This document shows positions 16,561 to 24,071 of a DNA stretch of 64,000 nt, piece after piece; position 1 is the stretch's first letter, and each line of letters opens with the position of its first letter. Below the pieces are notes generated by a model. That model did no database searches and was not told where the DNA came from. It worked only from the letters and a program-made list of their open reading frames with translations. This DNA comes from Streptomyces sp. 3214.6. Its GTDB lineage: Bacteria; Actinomycetota; Actinomycetes; Streptomycetales; Streptomycetaceae. Location of the stretch: assembly GCF_900129855.1 (NCBI RefSeq), contig NZ_LT670819.1, forward strand, positions 8,680,001 through 8,744,000. The letters are read 5' to 3'. Position numbers and translations under genes: made by a program.

Positions 16561-17561
16561 CCCCCGACACCGCGGCGCCGGCCTCCTCCCGTCCGGGGAG
16601 GCCGGCGCGCGCGCCCGCCCCGGCCCTGCTCCTGGCCCGCCTCGGCACCACGCTGCTGAAGCGGCTCACCCTGCTGGCGCTGCTGCTCGCGCTGGTCTTC
16701 TGCACCGTCGAACTGCTCCCGGGCGACGCGGCGAACGCGACCTCCGAGCGCGGCGAGAGCGCCGCCGACCTCGCGGCGCGCCGTGAACTGCTCGGCCTGA
16801 ACCGGCCGGTCCTGGAACGCTTCTGGGACTGGATGACGGGCCTGCCCACCGGCGACCTCGGCATGTCCGCGCGCGGCGAGAAGGTCACCGACCTGCTCTC
16901 CCACGCGTTCCCCAACACCCTTCTCCTGGGCGGCGTCGCCCTGCTGCTCACCGCGGTCCTGTCGCTCGCCCTGGGCTGCTGGGCCGCCCTGAAGCCGGGC
17001 GGACGCCTGGACCGGGCCGTGTCGGGCGCCGCGACCGCGGTCCTCGCCCTGCCCGAGTTCGTGGTGGCCGTCGCCCTGGTGCTGCTGCTGTCGCTGTGGA
17101 CGGGCTGGCTGCCCGCCGTCACCCTCACCGACGCCGACGGATCCCCCGCCACCTGGGACATGCTCGTCCTGCCCGCCCTCGCCCTGACCATCCCGCAGGT
17201 CGGCTGGAACACCCGGATCGTGCGCGCCGCCCTCGCCGACGAGGCCCGCGCCCCGCACGTGGAGACCGCCGTCCTCGACGGACTCCCGCCCCACCGCGTC
17301 CTCACCCACCATGTGCTGCCCGGCGCCCTGCCCGCCATCGCCGCGGGCCTGGCCACCTCCACCGGCATGCTGCTGGGTGGCGCGGTCGTCGTGGAGACCA
17401 TCTTCAACTACCCGGGCATCGGCTCGGTCCTGGCCTCCGCCGTCACCGACCGCGACAGCCCGGTCATCGCCGGGGTCACCGCGCTGTCCGGCGCCGTCAT
17501 CACCGCTGTCCTGCTCCTGGCCGACCTGGTCCGCGACCTCGTGACGGGAGACCGACGATGA
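16545..17561 (+). CDS. ABC importer permease 1 (DppB/NikB type)
   Basis: 338 residues. The first helix near 45-65 (LTLLALLLALVFCTVELLPGDAA) is followed by the periplasmic LGLNRPVLERFWDWMTG-LPTGDLG segment typical of DppB proteins. The EAA loop is in ETAVLDGLPPHRVLTHHVLPG. The start overlaps the binding-protein stop by 16 bases, so it is in the same transcript and probably coupled. An N-terminal ~35-residue Pro/Ala-rich extension precedes the membrane domain. Confidence 0.92.
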   Translation: MAGQLTPDTAAPASSRPGRPARAPAPALLLARLGTTLLKRLTLLALLLALVFCTVELLPGDAANATSERGESAADLAARRELLGLNRPVLERFWDWMTGLPTGDLGMSARGEKVTDLLSHAFPNTLLLGGVALLLTAVLSLALGCWAALKPGGRLDRAVSGAATAVLALPEFVVAVALVLLLSLWTGWLPAVTLTDADGSPATWDMLVLPALALTIPQVGWNTRIVRAALADEARAPHVETAVLDGLPPHRVLTHHVLPGALPAIAAGLATSTGMLLGGAVVVETIFNYPGIGSVLASAVTDRDSPVIAGVTALSGAVITAVLLLADLVRDLVTGDRR

Positions 17562-18379
17562 GCGAGAGAACCTCCCGCACGGGCGTCGCGCTGCGTATCG
17601 CGCCCGCCCTCCTCCTGACGGGCCTCGCCCTGATCGGCCCCTGGATCGCTCCGCACGCCGTGGACGCCCCCGTCACCGCGCCCTACGCCGAACCCGGCTC
17701 CGCCGCGGTCCTCGGCGGCGACCAGCTCGGCCGGGACGTGCTCAGCCGACTGCTGGCCGGCGGCCGCGAACTCGTCCTGTCCTCCCTGCTCGTCGCGGCC
17801 CTGGTCACCGGCTCGGCCGCGATCCTCGGCGCGATCGGCGCCGTACGGCCGCGCGTCGGACGGTTGGTGGAACGCACCGCCGACCTGCTGATGCTGCTCC
17901 CGGCGGTGCTCGGGATCCTGCTGGTCACACTGTCCTGGCCGGGCGGCGGCCGGCTCGCCGTGATCGCCGCCGCCGTCGTGCTCGGCGTGCCGTACGCCGT
18001 CCGGCTCGCCGCGAGCGCGGCGGCGCCCGTCGCCGGGGCGGGGTACGTGGAGGCGGCGGCCGCCGGCGGCGAACGCCTCTGGTACCTGGTCGTCCGGGAG
18101 ATCCTGCCCAACCTGCACGCCACCCTGCTCGCCCTGTTCGGCCTACGGTTCGTCGCCGCCGTGTACCTGGTGGCCACCGCCGGCTTCCTCCAGGTCGGAC
18201 CCCAGCCGCCGGCCGCCGACTGGGCGTTGATGATCCGGGAGAACTCTCCCGGCATCCTTCTCAACCCCTGGTCCGTGGTCGCCCCCGGCATCGCCGTCGG
18301 CCTGCTCGCCCTGAGCGTCAACCTCGCGGCCTCCGCCCTCGCACCCCAGACCGGCCGAAAGGCGGTGACCGTCCTGTGA
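17558..18379 (+). CDS. ABC importer permease 2 (DppC/NikC type)
   Basis: 273 residues. GGDQLGRDVLSRLLAGGRELVLSS is the characteristic DppC entry segment; the EAA loop reads EAAAAGGERLWYLVVREILPN. It starts with ATGA overlapping the preceding permease stop. Its C-terminus overlaps the ATPase start as GTGA. It forms the translocation channel with permease 1. Confidence 0.92.
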   Translation: MSERTSRTGVALRIAPALLLTGLALIGPWIAPHAVDAPVTAPYAEPGSAAVLGGDQLGRDVLSRLLAGGRELVLSSLLVAALVTGSAAILGAIGAVRPRVGRLVERTADLLMLLPAVLGILLVTLSWPGGGRLAVIAAAVVLGVPYAVRLAASAAAPVAGAGYVEAAAAGGERLWYLVVREILPNLHATLLALFGLRFVAAVYLVATAGFLQVGPQPPAADWALMIRENSPGILLNPWSVVAPGIAVGLLALSVNLAASALAPQTGRKAVTVL

Positions 18380-19908
18380 GCCATGCGCCCGACCGGTACC
18401 CGAAGCGCGCGGGCACCCCGGACGACCCGCCGGCCGTCGAGGTCACCGGCCTCACCGTGGCCGCCCCGGACGGCCGGCTCCTGGTGAAGGAGGCGTCCCT
18501 GACCGTCCGCCCGGGCCGGCTGGTCGCCCTCACCGGCCCCTCGGGCGCCGGCAAGACGACCCTCCTGCGCGCGCTCACCGGCCTGCTGCCGCCCGGCACC
18601 ACCCGCACCGCAGGACACGTCGACGTCCTCGGCCACGACGTGTTCGCCCTCCCCGAGAAGGAACTGCGCACCCTGCGCGGCACCCGCCTCGCCTACGTCG
18701 GCCAGGACCCCGGCTCCGGCCTCAACCCCCGGATGCGGGTCCGTACCCTCGTCCGCGAACTCGCCGTCGACCGCGGCGCGGACGCGGTCGCCGCCCTCCT
18801 CGCCGAGGTCCACCTCCCCGACGACGGCCGGCTCGCCGCCCGCCGTCCCGGCGCCCTCTCCGGCGGACAGCAACGCCGCGTAGCCCTGGCCCGGGCCCTG
18901 GCCCGCCGCCCCGACGTTCTCCTCCTGGATGAACCGACCGCTGGCCTCCACCCCGAACTCCGGGACGAGATAGCCGAGTTGCTGTCCCATCTCGCCCGCG
19001 AGCACCGGCTCGCCGTCGTCTTCTCCTGCCATGACCCGGCCGTCGTCGAACGGTTCGCGGACGAGGTCGTGGAGCTCGGCGCCCACCTGCCCGCACCGCG
19101 CACCGCGCCCGCCGCCCGGACGTCCGCCGCGCCCGCGGTCGCGGGGAGCCCGCCGGCCCTTGAAGTACGGGGCCTGCACGTGGCGTTCCACGGGACGCCC
19201 GCCCTCACCGGAGTCGGCCTCACCGTCGCCGCCGGCTCCGCCGCCGGCATCGTCGGCGTCTCCGGCTCCGGCAAGACCACCCTCGTCCGCACCGTCGTAG
19301 GACTCCAGCGCGGCACCTCAGGCACCGTGCACGTGGCCGGCGCCGCCGTCAGCACCGGTCTGCGCGGCCGCACCCGGGAGCAGCGGCGCGGACTGCAACT
19401 CGTGACGCAGAACCCGCTCGGCGCGCTGAACCCCAGCCGCACCGTCGCCGCCGCCGTGGGCCGACCACTGCGCCTGCACCGACGCTGCCCCGCCCAGGAG
19501 GTCCCCGAACGCGTGGCCGAACTCCTCGAACAGGTCGGTCTGTCGCCCGCGTTCGCCGACCGCTACCCGCACGAACTGTCCGGCGGGCAGCGCCAGCGGG
19601 TGGCCATCGCCCGGGCGCTGGCCGCCGAGCCCGACGTCCTGATCTGCGACGAAGTCACCTCCGCGCTCGACCCCGACACCGGCCGCTCGATCATGGACCT
19701 GCTGACCGGGCTGCGCGAGCGGCACGGCATGACGCTCGTCCTCATCAGCCACGACCTGCCCCTCATCGCCGACCGCACGGACACCGTCACCGTGCTGGAA
19801 GCCGGGCGCGTCGTGGAGTCCGGACGCACCGCCGACGTCTTCCACGCCCCTCGCCATGAGGCGACCCGGGCCCTGCTGGGCACGTACGCTCCCGCGGCCG
19901 GCCCCTGA
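18376..19908 (+). CDS. fused double ATPase of the ABC importer (DppD-DppF type)
   Basis: 510 residues with two complete nucleotide-binding domains in one chain. Walker A motifs are GPSGAGKTT (~55) and GVSGSGKTT (~295); signatures are LSGGQQRRVALARAL and LSGGQRQRVAIARAL; Walker B motifs are VLLLDEPT and VLICDEVT. Each half has its switch His (CHD and SHD). Oligopeptide/nickel-type importers usually use two separate ATPases, here joined by a ~35-residue Ala/Pro linker near 235-270. It starts with GTG overlapping the permease stop and is the last gene of the importer operon. Confidence 0.94.
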   Translation: MSHAPDRYPKRAGTPDDPPAVEVTGLTVAAPDGRLLVKEASLTVRPGRLVALTGPSGAGKTTLLRALTGLLPPGTTRTAGHVDVLGHDVFALPEKELRTLRGTRLAYVGQDPGSGLNPRMRVRTLVRELAVDRGADAVAALLAEVHLPDDGRLAARRPGALSGGQQRRVALARALARRPDVLLLDEPTAGLHPELRDEIAELLSHLAREHRLAVVFSCHDPAVVERFADEVVELGAHLPAPRTAPAARTSAAPAVAGSPPALEVRGLHVAFHGTPALTGVGLTVAAGSAAGIVGVSGSGKTTLVRTVVGLQRGTSGTVHVAGAAVSTGLRGRTREQRRGLQLVTQNPLGALNPSRTVAAAVGRPLRLHRRCPAQEVPERVAELLEQVGLSPAFADRYPHELSGGQRQRVAIARALAAEPDVLICDEVTSALDPDTGRSIMDLLTGLRERHGMTLVLISHDLPLIADRTDTVTVLEAGRVVESGRTADVFHAPRHEATRALLGTYAPAAGP

Positions 19909-19959
19909 CGAGCACGACCGGCCGGCAGCCCCCGCAGCGACCCGACACGGGCCGGCAGT

Positions 19960-20568
19960 TCAGCGGATCCGGTCGTAGACCAGGGCCAACGTGCCGTGCT
20001 CGCCCGCCGTCTGACGGGCCAGTGACCACTTCCCCGCGGGCAGGCCGTCGTCGAAGAGACGCGGGCCGCCGCCGAGGAAGACCGGGAAGACCGTGAGCGC
20101 GAGCCGGTCCACCTGGTCGGCGGCCAGCAGCGCCTTGATGACGCTCGCGCTGGAGAGCACGAGGATGTCGCCGCCGTCGGTCGCCCTGAGGTCCGCGACC
20201 GTCTCGGCGGCCGGCTTGTCGACGATCGTCGTCCGCTCCCACGGCGCCTCGCCGAGGGTGGCGGAGAGCACCACCTTGTCGGTGTCGACGAGCCACTTCG
20301 CGAAGGCCTCGTCGCGCGGGTCGGCGCCCTCCATGCCGATGACGGTGGGCCAGAAACCGAGGAAACCCTCGGCGTTGACCCGCCCGAGCAGGGCAGTCGT
20401 CGCCGGCTCCCACAGGCTGGTCAGATGGTCACGGGCGACGTCGGTGACCGCGTACGGCATCACCCAGCTCATGTCCAGGGGGTTGTCCGGTCCGGCGTAG
20501 CGGCCGTCGAGGGAGAGGCTCATGTTGGTGACGACCCTGCGGCCGTGGGCGGCGGTCTGCTCGGTCAT
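19960..20568 (-). CDS. dihydrofolate reductase-like (RibD C-terminal domain) protein
   Basis: 202 residues: VVTNMSLSLDGRYAGPDN opening, GGDILVLSSASVIKALLAADQVDRL and FPVFLGGGPRLFDD are the standard segments of this NADPH-binding family. Physiological substrates of these Streptomyces proteins are mostly unknown. It overlaps the upstream ArsR-type regulator by 4 bases (ATGA), so it is the regulator's co-transcribed partner and probably its target. Confidence 0.88.
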   Translation of the reverse strand: MTEQTAAHGRRVVTNMSLSLDGRYAGPDNPLDMSWVMPYAVTDVARDHLTSLWEPATTALLGRVNAEGFLGFWPTVIGMEGADPRDEAFAKWLVDTDKVVLSATLGEAPWERTTIVDKPAAETVADLRATDGGDILVLSSASVIKALLAADQVDRLALTVFPVFLGGGPRLFDDGLPAGKWSLARQTAGEHGTLALVYDRIR

Positions 20569-21464
20569 TTTGTGCTCCTCGGGTCCGTGTCGGTGTCGGC
20601 GCCGGTGCCGTCGGAGGCACCGGTGTCGTGGGTGTCGTGGGTGTCGTCGGGCTCCGCGGCGAGAGTCGCCGTGAGCTTGTCGAGGCTCTGACCGAAGCCG
20701 GTCTCGATGCCCGCGACGAAGTCTGCGGAGTCGACGGTGCTGTCGGTGATCCGGTAAAGGACGTCGAGGTCCGTGCCGGCGCCGGTGCGCGTGAGGACGA
20801 ACTCGACGTGGGAGGTGAAGGCGAGGCCCCCGTCGGGAAGCAGCGGGGAGAGCCGGTAGACGAGGCGCTCACTCGCGCGCACCTCGTGGACGACGCCCTC
20901 GGCGCGCCCGGCGACCAGGTCGGAGCCGTCGGCGTCCTCGGCGTCGCGGTACTCCAGGACGACCCGCCCGCCCTCTCGCGCCTCGAAGATGAGCTCGGAG
21001 ACGCGCAGGTCGTCGGGTGTCCACCAACGGGCGAGCAGGTCGGGCTCGGTCAGGTGGCGCCACACGAGCTCGGGGCGCCCCTTCAGTGACCGGAGGAACC
21101 TGAACGAGCGGCCGTCGGCCCACCCCGGCTCCTCGGCGGCCAGCCGCTCCGCCCGGAGGCTGAGCCCATGGCGGTCGTAGGCCGATTGGGGGCCGTCGGC
21201 CCGGTCCGCGGTGTCGGCGAGCCGGCTGAGCTCGGCGGCCAGGTCCCGCAGGGCGGCGGACCGCAGCGCGTAGACACGGCGCTGGCCGGTGCGCTGGGAC
21301 GTGACGACGCCGGCCCGCTCAAGGGTCTGCAGATGCTTGGTCGTCTGCGGCTGACGCGCCTCGGCCAGCTGGGCGAGAACCCCGACGGAGCGGGGCCGCT
21401 CGGCCAGCAGGCTCACGAGCCGCCAGCGCGCCGGGTCGGCGAGCGCGGTGAGAAGTGCGTCCAT
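20565..21464 (-). CDS. ArsR-type regulator fused to an SRPBCC (AHSA1-like) domain
   Basis: 299 residues. The N-terminal winged helix (~1-80: LADPARWRLVSLLAERPRSV, then QTTKHLQTLERAGVV) is an ArsR DNA-binding domain without obvious metal-binding Cys. A Bet v1/AHSA1 domain follows (~110-270: WRHLTEPDLLARWWTPDD, FTSHVEFVLTR). The tail is an Asp/Thr repeat (DTHDTHDTGASDGTGADTDTD). Start ATG 21464 sits 7 bases after a strong -10 and is probably leaderless. The fusion suggests ligand sensing by the SRPBCC pocket. It likely represses itself and the DHFR-like gene. Confidence 0.88.
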   Translation of the reverse strand: MDALLTALADPARWRLVSLLAERPRSVGVLAQLAEARQPQTTKHLQTLERAGVVTSQRTGQRRVYALRSAALRDLAAELSRLADTADRADGPQSAYDRHGLSLRAERLAAEEPGWADGRSFRFLRSLKGRPELVWRHLTEPDLLARWWTPDDLRVSELIFEAREGGRVVLEYRDAEDADGSDLVAGRAEGVVHEVRASERLVYRLSPLLPDGGLAFTSHVEFVLTRTGAGTDLDVLYRITDSTVDSADFVAGIETGFGQSLDKLTATLAAEPDDTHDTHDTGASDGTGADTDTDPRSTK

Positions 21465-21507
21465 GGCGAGTAGTATTCCTGACAAAGAATATTCGTGTCA
21501 AGGAATA
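21465..21507 (-). promoter_or_regulatory. strong promoter with dyad operator for the ArsR-SRPBCC gene
   Basis: On the minus strand: TTGACA (21501-21496), an 18-base spacer, AATACT (21477-21472), then only 7 bases to the ATG, implying a leaderless mRNA. The promoter lies within an inverted repeat whose arms are 21474-21484 (TATTCCTGACA) and 21496-21507 (TGTCAAGGAATA), with GAATATTC in the centre. Autoregulation by the encoded ArsR protein is the simple reading. Confidence 0.7.
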
Positions 21508-21552
21508 TGGGTCGCGGGTCCGCCCCTCATGGCCGTCGCTCGGGTGAACCTG

Positions 21553-22914
21553 TCAGCGGCCCAGGTAGGCGAGCTCGGGGAAGTGCCGCTGGTAGGCGTC
21601 CAACAGGCGCTTGGCGACGGCGTACGAGTCGATCAGGGGGTGGATGGTCAGGGCCCTTATGGCGTGCGCGCGATCGCGGGTGGTGGCGGCCCGGATCACC
21701 GCGCGTTCCACGGCCTTGACCGAGCACACCAGGCCGGTGCCGTGGTCGGGCAGCGGGGCCCCGGCGATGGAGTGGGCGCCGTTGCCGTCCACATGGCAGG
21801 GAACCTCGATGACGGCGTCGTCGTCGAGGACCGGGATCCGGCCGCGGTTGCGGACGTTGAGGATGAGGGTCGCCCGCTCGTCCAGGGCGATGGCCCGCAT
21901 CAGGGCGAGGGCCACCTGTTCGTAGCCGCCCGACTCCAGATCGCAGGAGTCGCGTTCCCCCATGCCTACGGCCTCGCGGTTCTCGGCCATGTAGGTGACC
22001 TCGCGCTCCAGGCGGGTCGCGTCCCAGGCGTTCCAGGCGGCGCGCGACGCCGGCGAGGTCTCGGCGACGGCGCCCAGGGAGTCGTAGAAGTGCTGCTGCT
22101 GGGAATGCAGGAAGGCGCCCCGGGTCTGCTCGGCGGCCCCCGCCGAGCGCACCGACTCGCGGCTGAAGTAGTAGTAGTGCAGGTACTCGTTGGGCAGCGC
22201 GCCGAGCGTGCGCAGCAGATCGGCGCCGAAGAGTTTGCCCTCCTCGAAGGAGGTCAGCGCGGCCTCGTCCGCGAACAGGGAGGGCAGCAGGTTCCGGCCC
22301 TCGGCGTACAGGCCGCGCAGCCAGCCCAGGTGGTTCAGGCCCACGTAGTCCAGGCGGACGCGCGCCGGATCGACGCCTAGCGCCCCGGCCGCGCGGCGGC
22401 CGAGGCCCACCGGTGAGTCGCAGATCCCGATCACCCGGTCCCCCAGGTGGGCGGTCATCGCCTCGGTGACCAGGCCGGCCGGATTGGTGAAGTTGATGAC
22501 CCAGGCCTCGGGCGCCAGGACCGCGATGCGGCGGGCGATCCCGACCGCCACCGGGACGGTGCGCAGCCCGAAGGAGATGCCGCCCGCGCCGACGGTCTCC
22601 TGGCCCAGCACTCCTTCCGCCAGCGCGATGCGTTCGTCCGCCGCGCGGCCGGCGAGCCCGCCGACGCGGATGGCGGAGAACACGAAGTCCGCTCCGGTGA
22701 CCGCCTCGTCCAGATCGGTGGTGGCGGTGACGGTCGGCGGGTCGGGATGCCCGGACGCCTGGTCGGCGAGGACCTTGCGGATGGTGGCCAGCCGGGAGGC
22801 GTCCAGGTCGTACAGGGTCACATCGGTGACGCGCCCCTCACCGCGGTCGCCCAGCAGCGCCCGGTAGATCAGCGGGACCCGGAAGCCGCCACCGCCCAGG
22901 ATCGTCAGTCTCAT
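21553..22914 (-). CDS. family 4 glycoside hydrolase (6-phospho-beta-glucosidase-like)
   Basis: 453 residues. GH4 enzymes need NAD+ and a divalent metal and act by redox elimination. The N-terminal Rossmann segment is LTILGGGGFRVPLIYRALLG. The metal-ligand Cys lies in GICDSPVG (Cys165), and the second ligand His in GLNHLGW (His195). It is coupled to the upstream DeoR-type gene through a 7-codon mini-ORF, and diverges from an ABC sugar importer. As the importer is not a PTS, the true substrate may be non-phosphorylated or phosphorylated after uptake; the annotation as phospho-glucosidase is by family only. Confidence 0.88.
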   Translation of the reverse strand: MRLTILGGGGFRVPLIYRALLGDRGEGRVTDVTLYDLDASRLATIRKVLADQASGHPDPPTVTATTDLDEAVTGADFVFSAIRVGGLAGRAADERIALAEGVLGQETVGAGGISFGLRTVPVAVGIARRIAVLAPEAWVINFTNPAGLVTEAMTAHLGDRVIGICDSPVGLGRRAAGALGVDPARVRLDYVGLNHLGWLRGLYAEGRNLLPSLFADEAALTSFEEGKLFGADLLRTLGALPNEYLHYYYFSRESVRSAGAAEQTRGAFLHSQQQHFYDSLGAVAETSPASRAAWNAWDATRLEREVTYMAENREAVGMGERDSCDLESGGYEQVALALMRAIALDERATLILNVRNRGRIPVLDDDAVIEVPCHVDGNGAHSIAGAPLPDHGTGLVCSVKAVERAVIRAATTRDRAHAIRALTIHPLIDSYAVAKRLLDAYQRHFPELAYLGR

Positions 22915-22934
22915 ACCTCGACCACCTCGCTCAT
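22911..22934 (-). CDS. seven-codon mini-ORF MSEVVEV between the DeoR and GH4 genes
   Basis: A 20-base tandem duplication copies the end of the regulator gene, so its ATGA is repeated. The first copy gives the regulator stop TGA overlapping a new ATG; that ATG opens MSEVVEV, whose TGA overlaps the GH4 ATG. The peptide equals the last residues of the regulator (EVVEV). It could relay ribosomes from regulator to enzyme; whether it is translated is unknown. Confidence 0.45.
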   Translation of the reverse strand: MSEVVEV

Positions 22935-22950
22935 ACCTCGACCACCTCGA
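22911..22950. repeat. 20-bp tandem duplication at a gene junction
   Basis: The unit TCATACCTCGACCACCTCG plus one base (C at the first copy, A at the second) occurs twice in direct succession. It spans the last codons of the DeoR-type gene and the start of the GH4 gene. It looks like a recent replication-slippage event. Confidence 0.85.
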
Positions 22951-23695
22951 CTCCCGCCTCGCGCAGGCGATTGCAGGTCTTCGCGTCCCCGGGCGCGTTG
23001 GTCACCACGACGTCGAGCTCCTCGGGGCCGCACACCCGGGCCATCCCGGTGCCGGGGAACTTGCCTGCGTCCGCCACCAGGACCACCTGGGCGCTGGCGG
23101 CGATCATCGCCCTTTTGACGGGCACCTCGACCGCGGTGGTGTCCAGCACCTGACCGTCGGGCCGCACCCCGCTCGTGCCGAGGAACAGCCGGTCGGCGTG
23201 GACCTGGCGCAGGTTGTCCTCGGTGAGGAAGCCGACCAGCGAACGGTAGTCGCGCCGCACCACGCCGCCCAGCAGGATCAGCTGGACGTCCTTGTCGTCC
23301 TGGAGCTCCTCGTAGACGGCGAGGTTGCTGGTGATCACGGTCAGGGACCGGCCGTGGAGATGCCGGGCCACCCGGTGAGCGGTGGTGCCGATGTCGAGCA
23401 GCACGGTCTCGCCGTCCCTGACGAGGTTTGCGCACCACAGGGCCAGGGCGTCCTTCGCCTCGACCCGGACGCCGGCCACGTCGGCGAACGGGTCGTCCTC
23501 GCCCACGACGGGGGCGGCGCCGCCGTACACCCGCTTGAGCAGTCCCTCGTCCTCCAGTTGTGCGAGGTCGCGCCGGACCGTGGCCTGACTCGCCCCGACC
23601 TTCTCGGTCAGGGCGACCACCGAGGTGGGCCCGTCCGCACGCAGTGCGCGCAGGATCAGCTGATGTCTTCGGTCAGGGAGCATGCGGCAGACCAT
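22931..23695 (-). CDS. DeoR-family sugar-responsive repressor
   Basis: About 254 residues. N-terminal winged HTH: RRHQLILRALRADG, then EKVGASQATVRRDLAQLEDEGLLKRVYGGA, the classic DeoR signature. The C-terminal DeoRC sensor has VLLDIGTTAHRVARHL and LFLGTSGV for a phosphosugar. ATG 23695 was chosen; ATG 23683 (MLPDRRHQL) is equally possible because neither has a clear ribosome site. Upstream in-frame residues look non-coding. It lies between the GH4 gene it is coupled to and a divergent sugar importer, and presumably represses both. Confidence 0.88.
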   Translation of the reverse strand: MVCRMLPDRRHQLILRALRADGPTSVVALTEKVGASQATVRRDLAQLEDEGLLKRVYGGAAPVVGEDDPFADVAGVRVEAKDALALWCANLVRDGETVLLDIGTTAHRVARHLHGRSLTVITSNLAVYEELQDDKDVQLILLGGVVRRDYRSLVGFLTEDNLRQVHADRLFLGTSGVRPDGQVLDTTAVEVPVKRAMIAASAQVVLVADAGKFPGTGMARVCGPEELDVVVTNAPGDAKTCNRLREAGVEVVEV

Positions 23696-24071
23696 ACTCG
23701 CGAACTCGCCAAACTCAAGCAAAGTCGCGCATGAATGTCTCGATACCTGCTTGACCCTTGTCAAACCCGCGCACCGGGTGCACTCTCTTGCGTAATTCGG
23801 AGCCAGGCCCGGACCCCACTCCGGTCGGCCGAAGCGGATGAACGGCGTATTCCGCCGTCACGACGCGTCGGCGCCGTCTGAGAGGACCAGGTCACACACC
23901 CCGGGTGGCTGAAGGGTTACCACCCACGCCGATGCTCTTCAGCCACCCGGCCTCCCCGCCGCGCCCCACCGCGGCCCAGCACTCACAAGCCGTGTCGGAC
24001 ATGCCCGACACGCCGTACCCGCCGCCGACCTCGCCCTACCCGCCGAACTCGCCGAAAACCAGGAGAAGACA
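23696..24071. other. divergent control region of the GH4/importer sugar locus
   Basis: 376 bases without a gene. It holds promoters for the DeoR-GH4 transcript (left) and the importer (right). The most conspicuous element is a perfect 12-bp inverted repeat GGGTGGCTGAAG (23903-23914) and CTTCAGCCACCC (23937-23948), separated by 22 bases; within it GGGTGG...CCACCC (23903-23925) gives an alternative shorter hairpin. This may be a repressor site or an RNA structure in the importer leader. Near the regulator start the strand is A-rich (CAAACTCAAGCAAAG). Confidence 0.5.
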
